NCBI GenBank assembly: GCA_004005435.1
Contig: RZWH01000001.1
Coordinates: 310,001 to 374,000, forward strand
DNA: 64,000 bases
Reading direction: 5' to 3'
Origin: Rhodobacteraceae bacterium CCMM004
Lineage (GTDB): Bacteria > Pseudomonadota > Alphaproteobacteria > Rhodobacterales > Rhodobacteraceae
Of the stretch, positions 54,455-63,398 are shown one piece after another. Under the pieces are notes generated by a model. That model searched no databases. It worked only from the letters and a program-made list of their open reading frames with translations, and was not told where the DNA came from. Positions within the stretch are counted from its first letter, which is position 1. Every line of letters starts with the position of its first letter. The position numbers were made by a program, and so were the translations under genes.

Positions 54455-56212
54455 CTATTCCGCCGCCTGCAGCCCGTCGGTCTGGATCGGCACTTGCATC
54501 TCGAACACCGCCCCGCCGCCGCGCGCATTGCGGGCCGTCAGGCGACCGCCGAGGTCGGCGACGATGCCCGAAGAGATCGCCAGCCCCAAGCCGGTGCCGT
54601 CGCCCGGGGCCTTGGTGGTATAGAACGGCTCGAACAGGGACTCCAGGTCGGCGATCCCGGTGCCGTTGTCCCGGACGGTCAGCGTCGCGGTGTCTCCGGC
54701 CGACAGGATCAGATCGATCCGCGGCCGCTCTTGGGATTTGGTCGCGTCGATGGCGTTGCGCAAGAGGTTCACCACCACCTGCTCCACTCGGATGCGGTCG
54801 CCGCGGATCATCACCGGGCGGGCGGGCATGGTCTTGGCGATCTCCACGCCGTGGCTCTTGAGCTGGGGTTCCATCATCGACAGGGCGGCCGAGAGGCAGG
54901 TGCGCATGTCCAGCGGCTCGAACCCGTCGCCGCCCTTGCGGGCATAGCCTTTGAGCTGCCGTGTGATGGCGCCCATCCGCTCGATCAGGTCGTCGATCCG
55001 CTGGAACGACGACAGCGCCTCTTCCGGGCGCTTGCGCTGCACCAGCAGGCGCGCGCCGGCCAAATAGGTCTTCATCGCCGCGAGCGGCTGGTTCAACTCG
55101 TGGCTGACCGCCGCCGACATCTCACCCAACACGGCCAGCTTCGACGTCTGCGCCACCGTCTGCTCGGCCACTTCGAGGTTCTTTTCCGCCTTTTCCCGCT
55201 CGGCGATTTCCCGCTGAAGCGCATCGTTGAGTTGCCGCAGCTCCGCCGACTCGCGTTGGAAGAACAACAGCCGCGAGGTCGCCTTGCGGCTGGCCAGGTA
55301 GAAGCCGCCGGCCAGCAAAAGCGCAAAACCCATGATCTCCAGCGCCAGCACGCCGTTCACCCGCTCGCGCACGCTGGCATAGGTGGTAAAGCTCGTCATC
55401 CGCCAGCCGCGGAACGGGATGCGGGCCTGTTGCCGCATCACCGCCTCGCCCGAGAGATAGGCGTCGGGGGGCAACGCGGTCCAATCGGCGGTCGCCTGGA
55501 TCGCCCGGCGGATGGCCGAGGGCGGCGAGCGCAGGACCAGCGCCTCGGCCTCCGGGCGGCCGCGCCAGCGGCTCTCGGTGGACAGGATGATCCGGCCCTC
55601 GCTGTCGGTGACGAACACCGCGTCGGCGAACCCCGCCCAGCTCTGTTCGAACTGGCGCAGGTCGACGCCGACGACGATGACGCCGGCCAGTTGCCCCCCG
55701 ACCTCGATCTTGCGCGAGTAGTTGAAGGCGAAGGCGCCGTTGTCGAGCTGGATGATGGTAAAGACGGTGTCGTTCGACCTCAGCGCGTCCAGAAAGAACG
55801 GGTCGGCGCGGTGATTGGTGCCCAGGTGGTTGCGGTCGGACGCCGCCACTGTGCGGCCGTCGCGGTCGAGCAGCATCAGCGACGCCGCCTCGATCTCCTG
55901 AGTATAGCCGATCAGGCGCTGCGACGACTGGGCGAAGTCGCCCGAGTTCAGCGCCCCGATCAGCGCCGGATCCCGACTGAGCAGGAGCGGCACCACGGCT
56001 GCGCGGCGCAACTCGCTCATCAGGTTGCCGGAATAGAGCGCCAGGCGCACCTCGGCGCGGTTGCGCGTGCTCTCGGTATAGCGCTCGGTCAGGAACTGGT
56101 TGGTGAACCACACCACGCCTGTGGCCAGGGCGATCAGCGCGATCGCCGTCACCCGCATCGGCCATTTCGACCGGCGGACGTCGCGATCCAGTAAGGCGGT
56201 CCCGTCGGCCAT
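54455..56212 (-). CDS. DctB-like sensor histidine kinase
   Basis: A 585-residue membrane kinase. Two membrane helices (about residues 20-38 and 285-305) flank a periplasmic PDC/Cache sensor. A coiled coil precedes the H-box SHELNQPLAAM; N-box LLRNAIDA, G1 DNGTGI and G2 GDGTGLGLAI follow. DctB senses C4-dicarboxylates and activates DctD. No dct transporter is in this window, so the ligand is inferred. Cotranscribed with the regulator. Confidence 0.9.
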   Translation of the reverse strand: MADGTALLDRDVRRSKWPMRVTAIALIALATGVVWFTNQFLTERYTESTRNRAEVRLALYSGNLMSELRRAAVVPLLLSRDPALIGALNSGDFAQSSQRLIGYTQEIEAASLMLLDRDGRTVAASDRNHLGTNHRADPFFLDALRSNDTVFTIIQLDNGAFAFNYSRKIEVGGQLAGVIVVGVDLRQFEQSWAGFADAVFVTDSEGRIILSTESRWRGRPEAEALVLRSPPSAIRRAIQATADWTALPPDAYLSGEAVMRQQARIPFRGWRMTSFTTYASVRERVNGVLALEIMGFALLLAGGFYLASRKATSRLLFFQRESAELRQLNDALQREIAEREKAEKNLEVAEQTVAQTSKLAVLGEMSAAVSHELNQPLAAMKTYLAGARLLVQRKRPEEALSSFQRIDDLIERMGAITRQLKGYARKGGDGFEPLDMRTCLSAALSMMEPQLKSHGVEIAKTMPARPVMIRGDRIRVEQVVVNLLRNAIDATKSQERPRIDLILSAGDTATLTVRDNGTGIADLESLFEPFYTTKAPGDGTGLGLAISSGIVADLGGRLTARNARGGGAVFEMQVPIQTDGLQAAE

Positions 56213-56244
56213 GGATCCCAAGCTACGCCTGCGTCGGGGCGCGC

Positions 56245-56919
56245 TCAAGCGGGCGCAGCGGCCAGCGTCTCCACCAGACCGGCGAAAAGCCGCGCACCGT
56301 CGGTGTTGCCGTGAGCGGGATCGGCCGCCCGCTCGGGGTGGGGCATCATCCCCAGCACCCGGCGGTTGTCCGACAGGATCCCGGCGATGTCCGCGACCGA
56401 CCCGTTGGGATTGTCGTCATAGGCGAAGGCGACCCGCCCCTCGCCCGTCAGCCGCGCCAGCGTGTCGGGGTCGGCGGCATAACTGCCGTCGTGGTGGGCG
56501 ATGGGTAGCGCGATGCGCGCCCCGGAGGCGTAGCCGGCGGTAAAGGCGCTGTCGGCCGTGGCCACGGTCAGGGGGACGGTGCGGCAGATGTATTTCAGCG
56601 CGCGGTTGCGCATCAGCGCGCCGGGCAACAGCCCCGTCTCGGTCAGCACCTGGAACCCGTTGCAGATGCCCAGGACATAGCCGCCCCGCGCCGCGTGCTC
56701 GGCCACTGCGGCGCAGATCGGCGCGCGGGCTGCGATCGCCCCGCAGCGCAGGTAGTCGCCAAAGCTGAAGCCGCCGGGCAGCCCCACCAGGTCGGTCCCC
56801 GCGGGCAGGGCCGTATCCTTGTGCCACACCATGGCGACCTCCGCCCCCGCGACGCGCAGGGCGGTGGCCAGATCCCGGTCGCAGTTCGACCCGGGAAAGA
56901 CGACGACGGCGGCTTTCAT
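56245..56919 (-). CDS. purQ: Phosphoribosylformylglycinamidine synthase subunit I (glutaminase)
   Basis: A 224-residue class I glutamine amidotransferase with nucleophile GICNGFQVL near residue 90 and the His-Glu pair in MPHPERA near residue 200. With PurS and PurL it converts FGAR to FGAM. Usually it is next to purS; here four genes lie between. ATG at 56919 has GGAGAG upstream. Confidence 0.94.
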   Translation of the reverse strand: MKAAVVVFPGSNCDRDLATALRVAGAEVAMVWHKDTALPAGTDLVGLPGGFSFGDYLRCGAIAARAPICAAVAEHAARGGYVLGICNGFQVLTETGLLPGALMRNRALKYICRTVPLTVATADSAFTAGYASGARIALPIAHHDGSYAADPDTLARLTGEGRVAFAYDDNPNGSVADIAGILSDNRRVLGMMPHPERAADPAHGNTDGARLFAGLVETLAAAPA

Positions 56920-57052
56920 GGCGTCTCTCCTGCCCGATTCGAACGGCCGAGACCAGTCCCGCCTGCGGCCGCACGAATTGATCCATGACAAAGCGCGGCT
57001 GCGGCGCCCTGTCCCAGACTGTCCGCGCATATGCCCGAGTGAGGAGACCGCC

Positions 57053-57622
57053 ATGCACGTGCTGATCGTCTACGGAACCGTCGAAGGGCAGACGCGCAAG
57101 ATCGCCCGCTCCGTCGAGGGCCAGGTCGCGGCCGCTGGGCACGACGCGACCCTGTTCGACGCGGGGGACAAGACCGGCGAGGTCGACTTCACCGGCGTCG
57201 ACGCCGTGATCCTGGCGGCCTCGGTGCACGAGCGCCGCCACCCGGTGCCGTTCGAGGTGTTCCTCAGCGCCCACCGCGACGACCTAAACGCCCGGCGCTG
57301 CCTGATGCTGTCGGTCAGCATCAGCGCCGCCTTCCCCGAGGGGCTGGAGGAGGCGCAGGACTATGTCGACGAGATGAAGCTGCGCACCGGCCTGGCGCCC
57401 GCCGCCGAGGCGCTGGTCGCCGGAGCGGTCCGCAGCCGGAAATACGACTACTTCGCCCAGCAGGTGATCCGTCACGTGGTTCTGCGCGGGCGCGAGGCAG
57501 CGGTGGCCGGCGACGACGCCGAGTTCACCGACTGGGGCGCGCTGGAGCGGACCGTCGCCGACTTCCTGGCGGGCGCGGGCGCGGCGGACGCACAGGACGC
57601 CACCGCCGCCCGGCCGGTCTAG
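57053..57622 (+). CDS. Flavodoxin-fold protein, HemG-like
   Basis: A 189-residue flavodoxin: FMN phosphate loop [13 protein letters not shown] at residues 6-18. Similar to protoporphyrinogen IX dehydrogenase HemG in the motif [20 protein letters not shown]. It may be a menaquinone- or flavin-linked dehydrogenase or have another redox role. ATG at 57053 follows GAGGAG. It is divergent from purQ. Confidence 0.82.
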   Translation: MHVLIVYGTVEGQTRKIARSVEGQVAAAGHDATLFDAGDKTGEVDFTGVDAVILAASVHERRHPVPFEVFLSAHRDDLNARRCLMLSVSISAAFPEGLEEAQDYVDEMKLRTGLAPAAEALVAGAVRSRKYDYFAQQVIRHVVLRGREAAVAGDDAEFTDWGALERTVADFLAGAGAADAQDATAARPV

Positions 57623-57634
57623 CCCCGGGCGGGA

Positions 57635-58153
57635 TCAGCCGGGGAGATAGCCGACCAATCCGTTGGGGTAGACGCGGTAGCAGGCGTTCGCGCCGAGCCG
57701 CGGAAGCCGCTGGCTGTCGCTTTGCGGCTGCGGGGTCACCCCATCGGGGCACGGGCGCAGGTCCACGATCTGAAAGCCCTTGTCGGCGAGGCATTGCCGA
57801 TAGACCCGCTGGCGCAGATCGGCGTTGACGTCGACGCTGTAGGTTTGGCCGCCCTGCACGCCGCCGCCATAGGTGTTGCAAAAGGCCTGGCCGCCCACGC
57901 GGTTGCAGACGGTCTGCGACGGCATCGCGTAGCTGGGCGTGGAGCGCACCTGGGCGTTCGCAGGGACGTCGTTGACGGCCTTGACCTCGCAATCGGTGCG
58001 CTGGCGGGTTGCGACAGTGGGGGTCACGCCCGGTTTCCACGCGATGCCGCGCAGCACCTCACCGGACTGGAACCGCTCGTAGGGCGTCTGCGGAACGCAG
58101 GCCGCCAGGCTCAAGACCGCCGCGGCAAGGAGGGCGGGGCGCAGTGTCTTCAT
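57635..58153 (-). CDS. Predicted lipoprotein of unknown function
   Basis: A 172-residue exported protein with lipobox LSLAACVPQ (Cys19). Six further cysteines are in the mature part (TDCEV, VCNRV, FCNTYGGG, QCLADK, PCPDG, ACYRV), suggesting disulfides. I recognise no domain beyond this; it resembles short conserved Rhodobacteraceae lipoproteins. It follows the alcohol dehydrogenase gene. Confidence 0.8.
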   Translation of the reverse strand: MKTLRPALLAAAVLSLAACVPQTPYERFQSGEVLRGIAWKPGVTPTVATRQRTDCEVKAVNDVPANAQVRSTPSYAMPSQTVCNRVGGQAFCNTYGGGVQGGQTYSVDVNADLRQRVYRQCLADKGFQIVDLRPCPDGVTPQPQSDSQRLPRLGANACYRVYPNGLVGYLPG

Positions 58154-58282
58154 CTTGGGAAACCTCGTGACTGTTTGTCCCTATTTGCACGTGTCCGACA
58201 TTCGGTGCGAGCCAATGCCGCGAAGGCTGGCTTTCCGATCATGTCACTTGCAGCAATGCAACAATCGCTCGGCGCCCCCGCG

Positions 58283-59320
58283 TCAGGTGGAGAAGTCGGT
58301 GACGACCGCCACGCCGGGCGGTGTCGGGCCGTTGAAGGCGGCCAGTTCCTCGGACACCCCCGACAGCCCGATCTCGCGGGCGATGAGCGGGGTCATGTCC
58401 ACCGCCCCCCGCTCGATCAGCGACAACAGGCTCGGATAGCGCCAGGAGGGCATGCCGCGGGTGCCGAAGAGGGCGATGTTGCCCTGGTAGACCGCGCTCA
58501 TGTTGATCTCCATCCGCGCGGTGTGGCCCACGGGCATGCCCACCTGCACGTGCCGGCCGAGGGGGCGCAGGCATTCGATGGAGGCGTTCACCGTCTCGGC
58601 GATGCCCAGAGCCTCGACGCTGACATGGGCGCCGCCGCCGGTGATCTCGCGGATCCGCGCCGCGGTGTCGCCTTCGCGCGCGTCCAGCGCCGCCGCCGCG
58701 CCGAGGCCCAGCGCGTGGGTCAGCTTCTCCGGCACCACGTCCACCACCACCACCTGCGCCCCCAGCGCCCGGCCGAGGAGCAGCGCCGAGAGGCCCACGC
58801 CCCCCGTCCCGTGCACCGCCAGCCACTCGCCCGCCGCCAGCGCCGCGCGGCCGGTGAGCGCATGCCAGGCCGTCGTCACCCGGCACCCCAGCCCCGCCGC
58901 CACCGTGGGCGACAGGCTGTCCGGCAGGGGCGACAGGTTGTGATCGAAGGGCACCGCGACATATTCGGCAAAGGCCCCGGGCTCGACGAACCCCGGCAGG
59001 CGCTGGTTGGGACAGGTGTTCTGGTGCCCCGACTGGCACGACGGGCACGCGCCGCAGGCCAGGATGAACGGCGCCACCAGCCGGTCGCCCACCCGGTGCC
59101 GCGCCTGCGGCCCCGCCGCCACCACCTCTCCGCAGTATTCGTGGCCGCCGATCTGCCCGGGCTTGACCCGCGGATGCTCGCCCGTCCAGCCGTGCCAGTC
59201 CGAACGGCAGACGCCGCAGGCCGCGACCTTCAGCACCACGCCGTCGTCGGGGCAGTCGGGGTCGGGGACGTCCTCGATGGACAGGGGGGCGTTGTAGTCT
59301 CGCAGGACGGCGGCGCGCAT
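58283..59320 (-). CDS. Zinc-dependent alcohol dehydrogenase (MDR family)
   Basis: A 345-residue MDR enzyme. Catalytic zinc site CGVCRSDWHGW near residue 36 and GGHEYCGEV near residue 60; structural zinc cysteines CGACPSCQSGHQNTC near residue 88; Rossmann GTGGVGLSALLLGRA near residue 170. Substrate unknown; the family oxidises alcohols or polyols. It starts 97 bases after the purS stop, beyond a terminator-like repeat, so it is probably a separate unit. Confidence 0.92.
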   Translation of the reverse strand: MRAAVLRDYNAPLSIEDVPDPDCPDDGVVLKVAACGVCRSDWHGWTGEHPRVKPGQIGGHEYCGEVVAAGPQARHRVGDRLVAPFILACGACPSCQSGHQNTCPNQRLPGFVEPGAFAEYVAVPFDHNLSPLPDSLSPTVAAGLGCRVTTAWHALTGRAALAAGEWLAVHGTGGVGLSALLLGRALGAQVVVVDVVPEKLTHALGLGAAAALDAREGDTAARIREITGGGAHVSVEALGIAETVNASIECLRPLGRHVQVGMPVGHTARMEINMSAVYQGNIALFGTRGMPSWRYPSLLSLIERGAVDMTPLIAREIGLSGVSEELAAFNGPTPPGVAVVTDFST

Positions 59321-59344
59321 CGGAGAGCTCCCAGGCCAGGTGTC

Positions 59345-59400
59345 GGACCCCGGGGGCGCTTCGCCCCCCGGACCCCCAGAGGGTATTTGGCCCAAGCTGA
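59345..59400. repeat. Dispersed intergenic terminator-like repeat, copy 2 (inverted)
   Basis: The segment contains a G-run, cgcttcg, a C-run and then ggacccccagagggtatttgg, the reverse complement of the copy at 13932-13985. It follows purS and precedes the dehydrogenase gene, consistent with a terminator. Confidence 0.65.
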
Positions 59401-59417
59401 AGACGGAAGGGGCTGCG

Positions 59418-59663
59418 TCAGCCGGCGTCGACCAAGATGCGGTAGCTTTCGATCACGGTGTTCGCCAGGAGCTTTTCGCACATCTCGCGGATCTGCGCCT
59501 CGGCCGCGGCGGGGTCGCCGTCGGCAAGGTCGAGTTCGATGAGCTTGCCCTGGCGGACGCCGTCGACGCCGGCAAAGCCCATCGCGCCCAGGGCGTGGCG
59601 CACCGCTTCGCCCTGGGGGTCGAGAACCCCGTCCTTGAGCATGACTTCGACGCGGGCCTTCAT
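59418..59663 (-). CDS. purS: Phosphoribosylformylglycinamidine synthase subunit PurS
   Basis: An 81-residue protein starting MKARVEVMLKDGVLDPQGEAV, the standard PurS N-terminus; it bridges PurL and PurQ in FGAM synthesis. It follows the glycosyltransferase by 32 bases. The start at 59663 gives the family length. Confidence 0.93.
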   Translation of the reverse strand: MKARVEVMLKDGVLDPQGEAVRHALGAMGFAGVDGVRQGKLIELDLADGDPAAAEAQIREMCEKLLANTVIESYRILVDAG

Positions 59664-59695
59664 CGCGTTGTCCTCCGGCTGCTGCGGGTCCGTGC

Positions 59696-60982
59696 CTAGC
59701 CCGTCGCTCCGCCGCGGGCAAGGAGCGCCTCGATCGCGTCCGCGGCGCGGGCGCAGCCGTCCTCGGCGCGGAGGCGCGCGCCGAGCGCCCCCGCCGCTGC
59801 GTCGTAGCGCCCGCTGGTGAGATCGGCGAGCCGCGCGGCTAGGCGCGGTGCGGTCAGGCGGCGGAACGGCAGCGGCGGCGGTCCGCAGCCCAGCGCCGCC
59901 ACGCGCCGCGCCCAGAACGGCTGATCGACGCCCACCGGGCAGACGAGCGACGGACGCCCGGCAATGAGGACCGCGGCCGTGGTCCCCGCGCCGCCGTGGT
60001 GCACCACGGCCGCCACGCGCGGGAAGAGCCAGTCGTGAGGCAAGGGCGGGAGGGCCGCGACCGGCCCCGCGCCCCCGGCCGGCAGGCCGCCCATGACCAC
60101 GCGCACCCCCGCCTGCTCGGCCGCGGCCGTGACGGTATCGCGGAGCGCGGGGTCGGAGACGGGCATCGAACCGAAGCCGACATGGACCGGGGGCGGGGGG
60201 CGCAACGCGGCGGCGACGGCGGCGTCCGGTGCCGGCTCGACCGTCGGCAGCCGCCAGTAGCCGGTCAGGTGCGTGTCCGGATCCCAATCGTCGGGTCGCG
60301 GCACCACGTGGGGCGACACCCCGATCAGCCGCAGATCGGCGCCGTAGACGGGGTCGGTCCCCGGGCGGCGGCGGAACGGGCGGTCGAGCGCCAGGCTCTC
60401 GCGCCGCCAGGGGTTGAGCCAGCGGCCATAGGCCCGCCGCGCCAGCCGGAGCGCCGACCAGCTCGCCCGGTTCAGCGGGCCCAGGTCGCGGCCGATGCCG
60501 ATGAAGGGCATCGCGGCGGTGGGCACCATCGGCACCGGCGAGGCGCAGACCACGGCGGCGCCGGTCGCCTCGGCCACGTCGGCTGCGCCCACGACCTTGG
60601 GGTGGTGGATCAGGATGTCGGCCCCCTGCCCCACCGTCCACAGCGTCCTGAGCGCCGCGGCGACCATGGGCCCGGTGTGGCGGCGCCAGAGCCGCAGCGC
60701 GGCCAACGCGTTGCCCTGCACCGCCCGGCGCGCGTCGGGGGTGTCGATCAGGGCGGCGAAGTCGGTGCCCATGGGGGCGAAGGCGACGTCGGCGCCCCGC
60801 GGCAGCGCCCCGGCCTCCCGCGCCTGCGCCACCGCGGCGGCCACGGCAGGGGCGGCATCGTCTGGACCGGCCAGCGTCACCGCATGGCCGCGCCCGGCCA
60901 GGGTGAGGGCCAGGGCCAGAAACGGCTCCACGTCGCCCCGGGTGCCGAGAGTGAAGAGCGCGATTTTGCGACCGCGCCCCAT
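59696..60982 (-). CDS. UDP-glycosyltransferase-like protein inserted in the pur operon
   Basis: A 428-residue GT-B glycosyltransferase. N-terminal FTLGTRGDVEPFLALALTL is typical of sterol/macrolide/zeaxanthin GTs; the donor motif HHGGAGTTAAVLIAGRPSL is near residue 330. It transfers a sugar to a small lipophilic acceptor. It begins five bases after the purC stop and precedes purS, so it is read with purine genes. Codon use and GC look like neighbours. Acceptor unknown. Confidence 0.9.
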   Translation of the reverse strand: MGRGRKIALFTLGTRGDVEPFLALALTLAGRGHAVTLAGPDDAAPAVAAAVAQAREAGALPRGADVAFAPMGTDFAALIDTPDARRAVQGNALAALRLWRRHTGPMVAAALRTLWTVGQGADILIHHPKVVGAADVAEATGAAVVCASPVPMVPTAAMPFIGIGRDLGPLNRASWSALRLARRAYGRWLNPWRRESLALDRPFRRRPGTDPVYGADLRLIGVSPHVVPRPDDWDPDTHLTGYWRLPTVEPAPDAAVAAALRPPPPVHVGFGSMPVSDPALRDTVTAAAEQAGVRVVMGGLPAGGAGPVAALPPLPHDWLFPRVAAVVHHGGAGTTAAVLIAGRPSLVCPVGVDQPFWARRVAALGCGPPPLPFRRLTAPRLAARLADLTSGRYDAAAGALGARLRAEDGCARAADAIEALLARGGATG

Positions 60983-60987
60983 GGCCG

Positions 60988-61749
60988 TCAGTTGATCAGC
61001 GTGGGCTTGGTCGCGTGGGTGACGTTCGAGGGCAGAACCCCCAGACGCCGCGCCACCTCGGTATAGGCGTCGGAGAGCGAGCCGAGGTCGCGGCGGAACA
61101 CGTCCTTGTCGAGCTTCTGACCGGTCTCGATGTCCCACAGGCGGCAACTGTCGGGCGAGATCTCGTCGGCGACGATCAGGCGCTGATAGTCGTTCTCCCA
61201 CAACCGCCCGACCTCGATCTTGAAGTCGACCAGCTTGATCCCCACCGCCAGCATCATGCCGGAGAGGAAGTCGTTCACTCTCAGCGCCAGCTGCACCATA
61301 TCGTCGAGGTCCTGCTGGGTGGCCCAGCCGAAGGCCATGATATGCTCTTCGCTGACCAGAGGATCGCCCAGAGCGTCGTCCTTGAGACAGAATTCGACGA
61401 TGGGCCGCGGCAGCGCGGTGCCCTCGGCGATGCCCAGCCGCGCCGACAGCGACCCGGCGGCGAAGTTGCGCACGACCACTTCCAGCGGAATGATCTCGAC
61501 CGAGCGGATCAGCTGCTCGCGCATATTGATACGCTTGATGAAGTGGTTGGGGACGCCGATCTGCGTCAGCCCCTTCATGAAGAACTCGCTGAGGCGGTTG
61601 TTCAGGACGCCCTTGCCCTCCACGGTCGCTTTCTTCTGCGCGTTGAAGGCGGTGGCGTCGTCCTTGAAGTATTGCACGAGGGTGCCGGGCTCGGGTCCTT
61701 CGTAGAGGATCTTGGCCTTGCCTTCGTAGACTTTCTTGCGACGTGCCAT
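60988..61749 (-). CDS. purC: Phosphoribosylaminoimidazole-succinocarboxamide synthase
   Basis: A 253-residue SAICAR synthetase. N-terminal [13 protein letters not shown], then [16 protein letters not shown] near residue 92 and [11 protein letters not shown] near residue 173. Joins aspartate to CAIR in purine synthesis. It is divergent from the zeta-subunit gene and heads the operon purC-GT-purS. Confidence 0.95.
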   Translation of the reverse strand: MARRKKVYEGKAKILYEGPEPGTLVQYFKDDATAFNAQKKATVEGKGVLNNRLSEFFMKGLTQIGVPNHFIKRINMREQLIRSVEIIPLEVVVRNFAAGSLSARLGIAEGTALPRPIVEFCLKDDALGDPLVSEEHIMAFGWATQQDLDDMVQLALRVNDFLSGMMLAVGIKLVDFKIEVGRLWENDYQRLIVADEISPDSCRLWDIETGQKLDKDVFRRDLGSLSDAYTEVARRLGVLPSNVTHATKPTLIN

Positions 61750-61905
61750 AATAGCTCCATGGGGCCCGAGCGCCCGATCGGCGCGACCCCGTTTCCGCGG
61801 CCCTCATAGGGCATCCGACCCAGGCGGGCAAGAACGCCCTCTTGGCAAGACCGGGTGCGGTGGGCATATCAGGGGCGACGGCCCCTAGCCAAGCAGGAGA
61901 CCCCG

Positions 61906-62220
61906 ATGCCCACTTTCGAAGACCGCGAAAATGCGTTCGAGAACAAGTTCGCCCACGACGCCGAGATGCAGTTCAAGGCCGAGGCGCGGCGCAACCGCCT
62001 GCTCGGTCTCTGGGCGGCATCGCTGATGGGCAGGGAGGGGGACGACGCCGCCGCCTATGCCCGCGAAGTGGTCAAGGCCGACTTCGAAGAGGCGGGCGAC
62101 GAGGACGTCTATCGCAAGGTCGCGGGCGATCTGGGCGACAAGGCCGACGAGGCCACGATCCGCGCCAAGATGTCCGAGCTGATGACGGTCGCCAAGGCCC
62201 AGATCATCGACGAGGTCTGA
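61906..62220 (+). CDS. ATP synthase inhibitor zeta subunit (DUF1476)
   Basis: A 104-residue helical protein, MPTFEDRENAFENKFAHDAE. In Paracoccus the zeta subunit's N-terminus blocks rotation of F1 and prevents ATP hydrolysis. ATG at 61906 follows GCAGGAGA. Divergent from purC as in other Rhodobacterales. Confidence 0.92.
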   Translation: MPTFEDRENAFENKFAHDAEMQFKAEARRNRLLGLWAASLMGREGDDAAAYAREVVKADFEEAGDEDVYRKVAGDLGDKADEATIRAKMSELMTVAKAQIIDEV

Positions 62221-62290
62221 GCCGGCCCTGCGGGCCGCACCGCCCCGGCCGCGCGGGGCAGACGGCCGTTGCACCGCGCCGTCGCCCATG

Positions 62291-62333
62291 GCACACACCG
62301 CCACAGCTCGACCGGGGCGCCCGTGTGCGCCCC
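62291..62333 (+). promoter_or_regulatory. Alternative hairpins in the homocysteine methyltransferase leader
   Basis: gcacac (62291-62296) can pair with gtgtgc (62323-62328), or ggggcgc (62314-62320) with gcgcccc (62327-62333); the two pairings share bases 62327-62328 and compete. They lie 25 bases before the ATG of a methionine-cycle gene. A regulatory switch is possible but does not match the SAM/SAH riboswitch consensus I recall. Confidence 0.35.
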
Positions 62334-62357
62334 GTGCGTCATTTTAGGAGCCCCCCC

Positions 62358-63380
62358 ATGAGCGATGCACTGAGCCGGCTGCTGAAGAGCCGCGATTGGA
62401 TACTCGCCGACGGCGCGACCGGGACCACCCTGTTCAACATGGGTCTGCAGTCGGGCGACGCGCCCGAGTTCTGGAACGTCGACGCGCCGGACAAGATCCG
62501 CGCGCTCTATTCCGGTCCGGTCGACGCGGGCAGCGACCTGTTCCTCACCAACACCTTTGGCGGCAACGCCGCGCGGCTCAAGCTGCATGACGGGCAGGAC
62601 CGGGTGGGCGAGCTGAACCGGGCCGGAGCCGAGATCGCCCGCGAGGTCGCCGACCGCGCCGGGCGTCCCGTGGTGGTGGCGGGGTCGATGGGGCCCACGG
62701 GCGAGATCATGGCGCCGATGGGGTCGCTGACCTACGAGGCCGCGGTGGAGATGTTCCACGAGCAGGCAGAGGGGCTCAAGGCCGGGGGCGCCGACGTCCT
62801 GTGGGTCGAGACGATCAGCGCGGCCGAGGAATACCAGGCCGCGGCCGCCGCGGCCGACCTGGCCGGGATACCCTGGTGCGGGACCATGAGCTTCGACACC
62901 GCGGGGCGGACGATGATGGGCCTGACCAGCGCCGGAATGGTCGACATGGTCGAGGCGCTGAAGACGACGCGCCCCCTGGCCTATGGCGCCAATTGCGGGG
63001 TCGGCGCGTCGGATCTGCTGCGCACCGTCCTGGGCTTTGCCGCGCAGGGGTCGGAGCGGCCGATCATTGCGAAGGGCAACGCCGGGATCCCGAAATACGT
63101 GGACGGGCACATCCACTACGACGGAACGCCCGACCTGATGGCCGCCTATGCGGTGCTGGCCCGCGACGCGGGCGCCACGATCATCGGCGGCTGCTGCGGC
63201 ACCACACCCGAGCACCTGGTGGCCATGCGCGCGGCGCTGGAGACCACGGCACCCGCCCCGCGCCCGACCCTCGATCAGATCGCGGCGCGGCTGGGCGGGT
63301 TCTCGTCCGCGGCCGACGGCACCGGCGCGGATGCCGGTGCGGCCGGAGCGGCCCGCGGTCGGCGGCGGCGCAGGGGCTGA
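62358..63380 (+). CDS. Homocysteine S-methyltransferase, betaine-type
   Basis: A 340-residue TIM-barrel methyltransferase. Zinc cysteines are in YGANCGVGASD near residue 216 and IIGGCCGTTPEH near residue 276. The N-terminal DGATGTTLFNMGL is typical of the BHMT/BmtB type in Rhodobacterales. It methylates homocysteine to methionine, probably from betaine. TAGGAG precedes the ATG. The last 20 residues are arginine-rich (RGRRRRRG) and not conserved. Confidence 0.92.
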   Translation: MSDALSRLLKSRDWILADGATGTTLFNMGLQSGDAPEFWNVDAPDKIRALYSGPVDAGSDLFLTNTFGGNAARLKLHDGQDRVGELNRAGAEIAREVADRAGRPVVVAGSMGPTGEIMAPMGSLTYEAAVEMFHEQAEGLKAGGADVLWVETISAAEEYQAAAAAADLAGIPWCGTMSFDTAGRTMMGLTSAGMVDMVEALKTTRPLAYGANCGVGASDLLRTVLGFAAQGSERPIIAKGNAGIPKYVDGHIHYDGTPDLMAAYAVLARDAGATIIGGCCGTTPEHLVAMRAALETTAPAPRPTLDQIAARLGGFSSAADGTGADAGAAGAARGRRRRRG

Positions 63381-63398
63381 CGCGCCCGGTCGGGAGGC

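Noticed and set aside
62221-62357. SAM/SAH riboswitch
   Set aside because: The short conserved loop and the GGAGCA arrangement expected for the Rhodobacterales SAM/SAH class are not present.
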